This document shows positions 11,858 to 22,901 of a stretch of 64,000 bases of DNA, piece by piece. Made by a program: the position numbers and the translations under genes. Source of the stretch: Macrostomum hystrix (lineage: Eukaryota > Platyhelminthes > Macrostomidae); assembly GCA_950097015.1 (NCBI GenBank), contig CATNEN010000025.1, forward strand, positions 4,379,001-4,443,000. Reading direction: 5' to 3'. The notes beneath the pieces are model-generated. The model saw only the letters and a program-made list of their open reading frames with translations, made no database searches and was not told where the DNA came from. Within the stretch, counting starts at the first letter, position 1, and each line of letters opens with the position of its first letter.

Positions 11858-14800
11858 ATGGCTGGCCTACGACTGATCTGCCTGATTGTGTTCGCGTGGG
11901 TGGCAGCCACTGCTCAGGCTGCTGACGTCGCATCCGCCGATGGCTTCACGTTCGGTGAGTACTGTTTTCGTGGACACAAATCGTTGCTCCACTGCTGGGT
12001 TAGCCCATAGGGACTGATGACGTTGAGATGTATACATGCAGCTCGAAGTCAAATTAATAACTGCTTGCACCTGCCCCTATCGGGCCAGATGTGCAGCCGA
12101 CAGCACAGCCGCAGCTATTGCGCGGCGCATCTGAAGGCTGCGTACGGCTGTTCAGTCCATGGACTGGGGGACACCACACCACCCTCAATTACCCCAGCTG
12201 ATGCTGGTTACCCATTTAACAGCTGCGTGAACTGAATCAATGCAAAGTAAAGTGTCTTGCTGAATGGCACAAACTGCTCCACTGGAATCAAGAGTCGAAC
12301 CTCCGATCCCTCAAGTCATTAGTCCGCATGGCTACACCCCTTCGTTGTGCGTTAATTTCGATATACTGATAGCGTTAATTTAGCATTAGTATTGGCAATC
12401 TATAAACATAATCTAGTTTGAAGACTAGAGAAAAGCTGCAAAAATGTAATCAAAGGAGGTCAATTAGTCTCGCCAACGTCTAGCACTACAGTTAATCAAT
12501 AACTGATAAAAACCGTTTTTTAACACTTATCGCTTCTGGGTGACGATAAAGGTTAGGATTAGAAAAATGCAAGCGAATGACCAGAGAGGTTTCTAAGAAT
12601 GAAACGGCCACACAATAAATTCCTATACTTTAACTAGTTAAAGCAGAATAACAAAATGCCGTCAGTCGTCTTATCGTCAGTATTGATTTCCAGCATTAGA
12701 GACTAGTAATCGATAAGACGCTCCTAAAACGCAATTTAATCTGTGGGTTTTCACTCCACGTTTTGGCGCCCAAAAATTCTTGACGCAAGGTGCGTTGCCA
12801 TGGTTGCAAAAATGTTTTGCTCGTCTTGCTACTCAGCTTATCTATTCTCTCACCCAGAGTGAGAAGTTAGCGGCCTTCAATTGCTTAACTGAAATTTTCG
12901 TGACACAAAATCTGCTTTAGCAACCAGAATTTATTGGCCTCTTAGAAAAGTCAGTAAAATGCGAATAAAAGATTATTTGAACTGACAGACAAGGTCTATT
13001 AGCAAAAATGTGATAGAAATTTACCTTGGCGGCACTCTCGCTTTGATAAGATTAGTTCTACAGTAGTTAAATCCACATACATAGTTCAGTTTCGCTCCAT
13101 AATGTGGATGGTTAAATTTAAGCAGAAATGGTTAATTGATTTAGGCAGAAATGACTCCTCAACAAGTGTGTCTCAATGTACAGCCAAGAGACGCAGCGGC
13201 ATCTATTGTCTATGGGCTAGGGTGGGGAGGCGCGACACCCACTGAAATTTTTACTTCCCATTTTACAGCTGAATAATCTGAAGTAGTCGAGAATGAATCG
13301 TCCTTTAGTTAAGCGTCGGAGAGTTCAGCGACTTTCAACACTGAAGTGGGTTCTATGGCAAAAATGATATCATCAATTTCTAATCACACCAGGGAGCTAG
13401 ATTTATTTTTCGCTGAATGACATCTCAATCGAACCTTGCACCAACCATGCAGAGGACGACAAGACGCTACTCTTCACCATCCGTAGCAACATCGGCGAGG
13501 ACCCGCAGAAGGCGTTCATCACCAGGGGCAACGGAAACCGACCGGCCCCGTCGCCGAATGAGCCGCTACCGGCGGTGTACCGGTCCGACCTTCTCGACGA
13601 CTTGGCTGGCGCCGTTCGTCGACTTGGCAAAAAAAACATTGTGGCCGAGATGCGCGTCGATAGAGCCGCCGTGATGCGCGTCGTTTTCGACATCGGCGAC
13701 TACACGGACACTGTCGATCAGTTTAACTGGTTCTCGCCGTCTCGCCTAGTTGGCGCCTGGCCCTATAAGCTCGAAGACGCGGCAAAGTTTTTCAAATTCT
13801 CCGTCAAAGGCGACGTGAGTTTATCGCGCAGCTTTTTAATCGCAATCAGCAACGAGGGCTGCGAACGCGACCGCGGCTTCTGGTTCCTGTCCGGCGCTAG
13901 GGACCCCTGCGGCTGGGGCCATAAAGCCTGGAAGGGCCTGGCTCCAGTGCTTGTCTACAACCGATTCAAGGACCGCACCATGCAGCAGGGCGCCGCGTTT
14001 GCGGACCAGTTCCTCGTGTACCTCACAGACACAGTGGACGAGTTTCGAGCCGAGTTCAGGACGCCCTTTTTCCATGGTGCCATTTTCATTACTGGTTACC
14101 TTTTAAGTTACCACTTTCGAGTACAGATCGCATATGAAATATCAGCCTTAAAATATTCATTTTACATAATGCATTTCGAAGTCACGCATTGAATCATTCC
14201 ATTGCAGCCGAAAGAAAGCAGCTTCTGTACACGATCAAGGCCAACATCCACAAGAGCGTTCTTGAGACTTTCACCGAGCAGCAGAACTATAGATCTCCAA
14301 TCGATGACAAGCTGCCAGTGCTTTACCGATCGGACCTGCTGGACGATCTGCCGCGGACTGTAAAGGACTCGGGCATGACGCAGATGGTGGTGGAGCTGGT
14401 CAAAGCTGATTCTGTGGTGGCACAAGTGGTCTTCAATGTGAGCAAGAACACGGACAGTCTAAACATTGAGAACTGGTTCTCAACCGACCGCCTGGAGTCC
14501 TCATACCCCTACCTAATAGACAAGAGCAAGTTTAACTTCTTCTCGCTAGAAGGGGACAAGACGGTGCAGCGTCGCTTCTACATCAGTTACAACTACGGAG
14601 GCTGCGAGAACGATGCGGGCTTCATCGCCATCTCTGACTCTCACGACACCTGCGACTGGGCTAGGCGCTACTGGCGGGGCTCACCTCCGCTGCTGCTGTA
14701 CAACCGGCTTCAGAGCCGGCCCTTCCACCAGGGAGTAGATTCGGCCGACCGCATGCTGGTGTACCTCACGCACGAAGTAGAGGACAGGCGATGGGACTAC

Positions 14801-17800
14801 AAGCGGCCGTTTGTTGTCGGTGCGTTATTAAAATCCTGTGTTTGCATTCAGAAACAATTGGAGATTTCTGCAACTTAAACTACATTTCAGATGATGATAA
14901 GCAAATATTGTTCACGATCACGTCAAGAGTCGGAAAGGAGGCTCTAGACACGTTCAAGCACCAGCAAGACTACCCGATCCCAGATGATAGATCGCTGCCG
15001 CTCATCTACCGCTCGGATCTGCTGGACCAGCTGGCTAAGACCGTTGAGCGCTCGGGAAGGAAAAAGATGATCGCCGAAATGCGCAAAGACAATGATGTTG
15101 TCGCCCGACTAGTGTTTGACGTTTCAACCGACACAGACTCGCTAACCCTGACGAACTGGTTCTCTAGGGACAGACTGGAGTCAGCCTACCCATACCAGAT
15201 TTCTAAAAAGGTTCATCTCAACTACTTTAGCATCGACGGTGACAAATCGATGAGCAGAAACTTCGCAGTAACGGACACGGGAAAGGGCTGCGACAATGAC
15301 CTGGGATTCTGGCTCGTGTCTGACAAGAAAGATCAATGCAGCTGGGGCTCTGAGGGCTGGCTGGGCGCCGCTCCAGTGCTTCTCTACAATAGGTATCGCA
15401 CAACGACGTTCCGGAGTGGTGTGGACTACGCAGACCGTTTTACAATCTACCTCACCAATACTGTTGATGTCCTGCGAAAGGAGTTCAAGAAGCCGATTGA
15501 ATTCGGTAAGTTCAAAAAATCCTATGCCACACATAATCTAACGCACAAAAACATATTCTGAGCGAAAGGTAAAAAATATTACGTAAAAACAAATCGAATC
15601 AAATTGCAGAGAGGGACAAGCAGCTGCTGTTCACTATTGTTCCGAACGTACACATGGAGGCCCATGACACCTTCGAGCACCAGCAGAACTTCAAGATGCC
15701 AGCTGATGGGTCTTTGCCTCCAGTCTACAGATCTGACTTGCTGGACGAACTACCATGGGCTGTGAAGCAGTCAGGAAAGAAGAACATTGTCGTAGAAATG
15801 CGCAAAGATAATCAGGTCGTGTCGCAAGTCGTGTTCGATGTGTCCACAGACACTGAAAAGCTCACTAAGGAGAACTGGTTTTCTAGACAAAGACTCGAGT
15901 CGACATATCCGTACTCAGTGGATCGGAGTGAGTTCAACTTCTTCTCCATTGACGGAGATGTCGGAGCGAAACGAAGGTTCTTCATCAGCCATCGGTATCC
16001 CGGATGTGAGAAAGACGCTGGCTTCATTGTGGTGGCTGATGCCAAAGACGGTTGCAACTGGATCAGTCGAGGCTGGCAAGGATCTGCTCCGATTCTGATT
16101 TACAACCGAGAGCAAGGTCGACCTTTCCATGAGACCGCTGGTTACGCTGACAGACTCATTATCTACCTGGCCAAGGAGATGCCCGATCTCAGAGAGGAGT
16201 TCAAGAGGCCGCTCATTGTTGGTAAGATTTAAAGTGAGACGTTTATTGCACCAGAACCATTACCAATTATGCTTTTAAATTGGCAAAAGCGAAGTAATTC
16301 CGTGTTAAATTGTACCTACATTCAACGTCAACAACAAAAATGATAATTTTCAGACGGCAACAAGCAGGTGCTGTTCACGATCACTTCGAACATCCAGACC
16401 GAGGCGGTGCAGACATTCTACTCACCACAGAACTACAAAGCACCCGCTGACGGATCTCTGCCTCGTGTCTACAGATCGGACCTGCTCGATCAACTCGCTC
16501 TCACTGTGAAGAAGACAGGAAAGACAAAGATGGTCGGCGAGATGATTCAAGAACGACCAGGTGGTTGCACAGATGGTGTTCGATCTGTCCGACAACACCG
16601 ACGAGATCACCCTGAAGAACTGGTTCTCGCACTCTCGACTTGTGTCATCCTACCCGTTCCGCATCGAGGCAAAGCAGCGCTTTGACCATTTCACAATTGA
16701 CGGGGACCCGAATCAGAAGAGGGGCTTTTTCGTAGCGTTCTCTGGAGGCGGATGCGACAATGACCGTGGCTTCTGGATGATTTCCTGACAGACGCGATGC
16801 TTGCAGCTGGGCCAACGAGGGCTGGAAGGGCTCGGCTCCAGTTCTTATCTATAACAGGTACAGGACGACAACATTCAGAAGTGGAGTCGACTATGCCGAT
16901 CGGTTCCTGCTCTACCTGACAGATAATGTAAAGGACCTGCGCCCAGAGTTTAAGAAACCAATTATATTTGGTGAGCGAAAACAAAAAAACGTTTTTTTAA
17001 AACAATGAGCAGGAAACTAGCTCGTATGTTTAATAATACAAGTTTTCTAAGGTCACTTTTTACAGAAGTGACTTGTGAATTCAAGATAAGCTTAGTTTTT
17101 TGTATCTCCCTTGCTTTTCAGAAAAAGACAAGCAGCTGCTGTTCACCATTGTTCCGAACGTACACTTGGAAGCCCTGGAGACATTCGAGTATCAACAAAA
17201 CTTCAAGATGCCGGCTGACGGATCTCTGCCTGCAGTTTACAGATCCGATCTGGTGGACGAGCTGCCACGGGCTGTGAGGGAGTCAGGAACGAGAAAAATG
17301 GTCGTCGAGATGCGCAAAGACAATCAGGTTGTGTCGCAGGTCGTGTTTGATGTGTCCACAGACACTGAAAAACTCACTAAGGAGAACTGGTTTTCTAAAC
17401 AAAGACTTGAGTCAACATACCCGTACTCAGTTGATCGGAGTGAGTTCAACTTTTTCTCGCTCGATGGCGAGGTTGGTTCGAAGCGAAGGTTCTTCATCAA
17501 CAATCGGTACGGTGGATGCGAGAGAGAGACTGGCTTCATCATGGTGTCAGATGCTCACGGTCATTGCGACTGGGTCACTCGAGGGTGGCGAGGATCTGCT
17601 CCGACTCTGATTTACAGTCGAGAGCAAGGTCGATCTTTTCACGAGGCGGCGGGGTACGCCGACAGACTCATTATCTACCTGGCCAAGGATGTACCCGATC
17701 TCAGAGAGGAGTTCAAGAGGCCGCTCTTTGTGGGTAAGCGCTGTGGAAGAGGATAGGGAATTTTTGGATGTGCAGGCTTGTAAAGTATTGACTTTGTTGC

Positions 17801-20800
17801 TGGGTCTATTATATATACGTTGCGGATGCTCAGTTCCGCTCCGCGTCCGGGATGCACCGAAAAATTGAGCAAGACGTTGAAAGACACTTGCCGTGACCCA
17901 GGTTGAGGATTAGCGGAGTCGAGAATAAGCTCAACGTACAGATTTCTCAGCCCCTGACTGTGAAGCTATTGCAAAGTCGGGTGTGAGGAAGCACACTGGT
18001 CTATCGACGTGTCACTTAAGCAGACGCAACCCGCCACCTGAACCGCCGTCGCGCTGGTCTTAAGGGCTTTAAGCGCCGCTTCAATAGCTTCGGCAACATT
18101 GTGAGCGACAGCAGGAGTGCAAACTTACCGTGGCTGGCTTCCGAATCAAGCTGACTACCGAAAGCATCGATTCCAGACGCTAAAAACCGTATCTTTAATC
18201 TATCAACTCTTTACAGAGATTTGATCTTATGAATGCCTGTCAAAAAACTCTAGTCAATTACGTCAAGCAGTGCCGGTTTATGCAGCATAAAGTATTTAAT
18301 CCTAAACGAGCTTTAATATCTTTGACCACGAGTGGAAGCATGAATTATAACAAAAAAACTTTATTTACTTTCAGATGGCAACAAGCAGGTGCTGTTCACG
18401 ATCACTTCGAACATCCAGACCGAGGCGGTGCAGACGTACTCCTTCCAACAGAACTACAAAGCGCCCGCTGACGGATCTCTGCCTCGTGTCTACAGATCGG
18501 ACCTGCTCGATCAACTCGCTCTCACTGTGAAGAAGACAGGGAAAGACAAAGATGGTCGGCGAGATGATCAAGAACGACCAGGTGGTTGCACAGATGGTGT
18601 TCGATCTGTCCGACAACACCGACGAGATCACCCTGAAGAACTGGTTCTCGCACTCTCGACTTGTGTCATCCTACCCGTTCCGGATTGATCCGCAGCAGCG
18701 ATTCCACCAATTCAGCATTGATGGAGATGCCGCGAGGAAGCGGGGCTTCTTCGTGCTGTTCCCGGATAATGGCTGCGATAACGACCGGGGCTTTTGGATG
18801 ATCGCTGATAGGCGGGATGACTGCAGCTGGGCCAACGAGGGCTGGAAGGGCTCGGCTCCAGTTCTTATCTACAACAGGTACCGGACGACAACGTTCAGAA
18901 GTGGAGTCGACTATGCCGATCGGTTCCTGCTCTACCTGACGGACTCTGTTAAAGATCTTCGTTCAGAGTTTAAACAAAAAATAATGTTTGGTAAGTTCTT
19001 TCCAGAAATTTTGTTTCGCGCAAAATGTAAATACGCTCGCAGCTTGTGTTGTGCTTTAAACTATTTTTTCTATTACTCGCACCCAAAAGAATTTATACTC
19101 TTAATTTTAGCCTAAATGTTTTATGAGCATCGCAACGCTTTATTAAAAGATGCTATTAAGATTTCTTTTAAGTCACGTCTTATTATATTTCTTATTTGAA
19201 TTTGATAAGGGAGAATACTTGCCAGTCGCTCGTAGCTTTCCGCTTGGTTTCCAGAAAAAGACAAGCAGCTGTTGTTCACCATTGTTCCGAACGTGCACAT
19301 GGAAGCGCTGGAGACACTCAAACATCAACAAAACTTCAAGATGCCGGCTGACGGATCTCTGCCTCCAGTCTACAGATCCGATCTGATGGACGAGCTGCCG
19401 CGGGCTGTGAGGGAGTCAGGAACGAGAAAAATGGTCGTCGAGATGCGCAATGACAATCAGGTCGTCTCACAGGTCGTGTTTGATGTGTCCACCGACACAG
19501 ACGAGCTGAGCAGTCTGAACTGGTTTTCCAAAGATAGACTCGAGTCTACGTATCCGTACTCAGTTGATCGGAGGGAGTTCAACTTTTTCTCTCTCGATGG
19601 CGAGGTCGGAGTGAAGCGAAGGTTCTTCATCAACAATCGGTACGGTGGATGCGAGAGAGAGACTGGCTTCATCATGGTGTCAGATGCTCACGGTCATTGC
19701 GATTGGGTCACTCGAGGGTGGCGAGGATCTGCTCCGACTCTGATTTACAGCAGCAGGCCGGGAAGACCGTTCCAGGAGACTGCTGGATACGCCGACAGAC
19801 TCATTATCTACCTGGCCAAGGAGGTGCCGGATCTTCGCTCCGACTTTCAGAATGAAGTATTTTTCGGTGAGGACGCTTTTCCGTTTGTTGATTACCATGC
19901 TTATTTCTGACTTTGCCTTTGCAATTAGTATTATTCAAAGCAAAATACTTTAGTCAAAACTTAATGAAAGCCAAATGAACAGCAATTGGTGCTAATTGGG
20001 CTTTAAGTTCTGCTTCCCGACGTGAACATTCAAGAACACAGCATTTGTCAAACACTCATAAAGGCTATTTTAGTGTTTTAAGAAAGCTAACTGCCTGGAT
20101 TTCTAGCACTTTAATTCCGTGGAGACAGTTGTAACCTTAAAGAGCAAAATTAAACAAACATTTTTAATTCTTTCCCCAATTTTCCTTAGAGAAAGGAAAG
20201 CAGCTGCTGTTCACCATTGTTCCGAACGTACACATGGAAGCCCTGGAAACATACAAGCATCAGCAACACTTCAAAATGCCAGCCGATGGATCTCTGCCTC
20301 CAGTCTACAGATCCGATCTTTTGGACAAGCTGTCTCAGGCGGTAAAAAAATCTGCTACAAAAAACATTGTCGTAGAAATGCGCAAAGATAATCAGGTCGT
20401 GTCGCAAGTCGTGTTCGATGTGTCCACAGACACTGAAAAGCTCACTAAGGAGAACTGGTTTTCTAGACAAAGACTCGAGTCGACATATCCGTACTCAGTG
20501 GATCGGAGTGAGTTCAACTTCTTCTCCATTGACGGAGATGTCGGAGCGAAACGAAGGTTCTTCATCAGCCATCGGTATCCCGGATGTGAGAAAGACGCTG
20601 GCTTCATCGTGGTGGCTGATGCCAAAGACGGTTGCAACTGGATCAGTCGAGGCTGGCAAGGATCTGCTCCGATTCTGATTTACAACCGAGAGCAAGGCCG
20701 ACCTTTCCATGAGACCGCTGGTTACGCTGACAGACTCATTATCTACCTGGCCAAGGAGATGCCCGATCTCAGAGAGGAGTTCAAGAGGCCGCTCATTGTT

Positions 20801-22901
20801 GGTAAGATTTACAGCAACGCGTTTATTGCACCAGAACCATTACCAATTATGCTTTTAAATTGCCAAAAGCGAAGTAATTCCGTGTTTAAATTGTACCTAC
20901 ATTCAACGTCAACAACAAAAATGTTAATTTTCAGACGGCAACAAGCAGGTGCTGTTCACGATCACTTCGAACATCCAGACCGAGGCGGTGCAGACATTCT
21001 ACTCACCACAGAACTACAAAGCACCCGCTGACGGATCTCTGCCTCGTGTCTACAGATCGGACCTGCTCGATCAACTCGCTCTCACTGTGAAGAAGACGGG
21101 AAAGACAAAGATGGTCGGCGAGATGATCAAGAACGACCAGGTGGTTGCACAGATGGTGTTCGATCTGTCCGACAACACCGACGAGATCACCCTGAAGAAC
21201 TGGTTCTCGCACTCTCGACTTGTGTCATCCTACCCGTTCCGGATTGATCCGCAGCAGCGATTCCACCAATTCAGCATTGATGGAGATGCCGAGAGGAAGC
21301 GGGGCTTCTTCGTGCTGTTCCCGGAAAATGGCTGCGATAACGACCGGGGCTTTTGGATGATCGCTGATAGGCGGGATGACTGCAGCTGGGCCAACGAGGG
21401 CTGGAAGGGCTCGGCTCCAGTTCTTATCTACAACAGGTACAGGACGACAACATTCAGAAGTGGGGTCGACTATGCCGATCGGTTCCTGCTTTACCTGACG
21501 GACTCGGTAAAGGATTTACGCGTGGAGTTTAATCAAAGGATTATTATCGGCAAGTAACAAGTGTTTTTGTCATTTGTATTTTATTCAGTTTTAATGTTGT
21601 TTCTTTAAATTGTGCGTTTCTGACTTTTTAGAGCCTGGAAAGCAGCTGCTGTTCACCATTGTTCCGAACGTACACTTGGAAGCCCGGGAGACATTCGAGT
21701 ATCAACAAAACTTCAAGATGCCGGCTGACGGATCTCTGCCTCCAGTCTACAGGTCCGATCTGGTGGACGAGCTGCCACGGGCTGTGAAGGAGTCAGGAAT
21801 GAAAAAGATGATCTTGGAAATGCGTAAAGACGATCAGGTCGTGTCGCAAGTTGTATTTGATGTCTCCACCGACACTGACAAGCTAAACAAGGAGAACTGG
21901 TTCTCATTGCTCAGGCTTGAGTCTTCGTATCCGTACCCAATCAGCAGAAAGGAGTTTAATTACTTTTCTCTGGACGGTGAAGTGGGCCAAAAGCGAAGGT
22001 TCTTCATTAGCAACAATTACGGCGGCTGTGAGAGAGATGCGGGCTTTATCATGGTGTCGGACTATCAAGGCCATTGCGACTGGGTCACTCGAGGTTGGCG
22101 AGGCTCCGCTCCGACTCTTGTTTACAACCGAGAGCAAGGTCGGCCTTTCCATGAGAGTGCGGGATACGCTGATAGAATGCTCATCTATTTGTCTAACGAG
22201 TTTAATGATCCGCGTGCTGAGTTTAAGAAATTTATCGCTTTTGGTGAGCTTTTTTACCCTGAGGAGTATTTTGTCTTGCTGGTCTCTTATTATGCACTGC
22301 ACAAACTTGAATTTCTACCTTTTGCAATATTGTAGAGGAGTACAAGCAGCTGTTGTTCACCATCGAAGCCAACATCGGGAGGGAGGCGTTGAACGTTTTT
22401 GCACACAGGCAAGACTTCAAGATGCCCACAGACGGCTCCTTGCCGCCAGTTTATCGGTCGGATCTCCTTGACCAGCTGGCACTGACTGTGAAGCAGTCGG
22501 GCAAGTCCAGAATGGTTGCTGAAATGCGTGAGGGGAACAGCGTCGTGTCGCAGGTGATTTTCAATGTTGCCAGAGACACAGACAAGCTGACGCGTGATAA
22601 CTGGTTCTCAAAGGAGAGACTCGAGTCCTCCTACCCCTTCTGGATCGGTAGAACAGAATTCAGCCAATTCTCGCTTGAGGGCGATGCGTCCAGGAAGAGG
22701 CACTTCTCCATTAGCAGCGCTGGCGGCGGCTGCGACAGTGAGCGCAGCTTCTTCGTCGTTTCGGACAAAGATGACGCCTGCCCATGGATCAGCGAGGGCT
22801 TCAAGGGCTCTGTGCCGGTACTAATCTACAACTATATCCAGGACGCGCCCAGCAGAGTGGGAAGTGGCTACGCTGACCGGCTAGTTGTCTATCTGATGTA
22901 G
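11858..22901 (+). CDS. Secreted protein with twelve tandem copies of an unnamed ~204-residue domain
   Basis: Exon 1 (11858-11954) encodes a signal peptide (MAGLRLICLIVFAWVAATAQA). Twelve further exons each encode one repeat: 13453-14076, 14208-14819, 14891-15505, 15610-16221, 16354-16970, 17122-17733, 18375-18990, 19255-19866, 20190-20801, 20935-21549, 21632-22243, 22336-22901 (stop TAG). All introns are phase 1, so every internal repeat exon is symmetric and could be duplicated or skipped without a frame change. Intact, the product would be about 2,470 residues. Each repeat runs KQLLFTI, YRSDLLDxL, NWFSxxRLESxYPY, FNFFSxDGD, RRFFI, GGCExDxGF, CxW, GSAPVLIYNR, YADRLxIYL. Two cysteines per repeat (GGC and C-W) are constant and may form a disulfide. 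I do not recognise a named domain; I have a weak memory of similar unnamed proteins in molluscs and cnidarians. Repeats 5 and 7 have frameshifts (separate entries). Function unknown; extracellular location is inferred from the signal peptide. Confidence 0.85.
12062..12350 (-). mobile_element. tRNA-derived SINE, family 1, minus strand, in intron 1 of the 12-repeat gene
   Basis: Read on the minus strand it has a tRNA-like head (B box GGTTCGACTC near 12290) and a body with the CAGTCCATGGACTG palindrome, then a GC-rich segment matching the copy at 42.6-42.9 kb (TGCGCCGCGCAATAGCTGCG and onwards). The tRNA part also reads like a seryl/leucyl-type tRNA but is not intact. It lies within the 1.5-kb first intron. 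Confidence 0.65.
15780..16640 (+). repeat. Segment duplicated at 20365-21230 (repeats 4-5 and 9-10)
   Basis: From mid repeat 4, through the intron, to mid repeat 5, the sequence is nearly identical to the same span of repeats 9-10, including about 115 bp of intron. Identity stops inside repeat 5 shortly after the CATCCTACCCGTTCCG stretch: there repeats 7 and 10 stay alike and repeat 5 differs. This is a two-exon duplication with later gene conversion or divergence. Confidence 0.8.
16354..16970 (+). pseudogene. Repeat exon 5, two single-T insertions
   Basis: This exon is 617 nt where intact sisters are 612 or 615. Compared with repeats 7 and 10 it has an extra T in GATGATTCAAG (near 16545) and another near 16791 (TTTCCTGAC), the latter creating TGA in the reading frame. 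Splice sites are intact (CAG at 16351-16353, donor at 16971). Either the exon is decaying and skipped, which the phase-1 flanks would allow, or these are assembly errors. All other domain residues are well kept. Confidence 0.75.
17734..18374 (+). other. Enlarged intron between repeats 6 and 7
   Basis: This intron is 641 bp while most introns between repeats are 70-330 bp. The middle (about 17800-18190) is GC-richer than the flanks and could be an inserted element, but I find no terminal repeats, poly-A or known domain. Confidence 0.4.
18375..18990 (+). pseudogene. Repeat exon 7, one G insertion
   Basis: The exon is 616 nt. A GG run seen in repeat 5 (ACAGGAAAG) is GGG here (ACAGGGAAAG, near 18540), shifting the frame; the rest of the domain continues in the next frame from 18552. 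Splice sites are intact. A homopolymer indel is a typical long-read error, but the exon could also be truly broken and skipped. Confidence 0.75.
21550..21631 (+). promoter_or_regulatory. GC-AG intron after repeat 10
   Basis: The donor reads TCG|GCAAGT. No GT donor keeps the phase here, and reading on gives a stop (TAA) within three codons. GCAAGT is the best-known form of the rare GC donor class. The acceptor is a normal TTTTTAG at 21625-21631. Confidence 0.65.
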
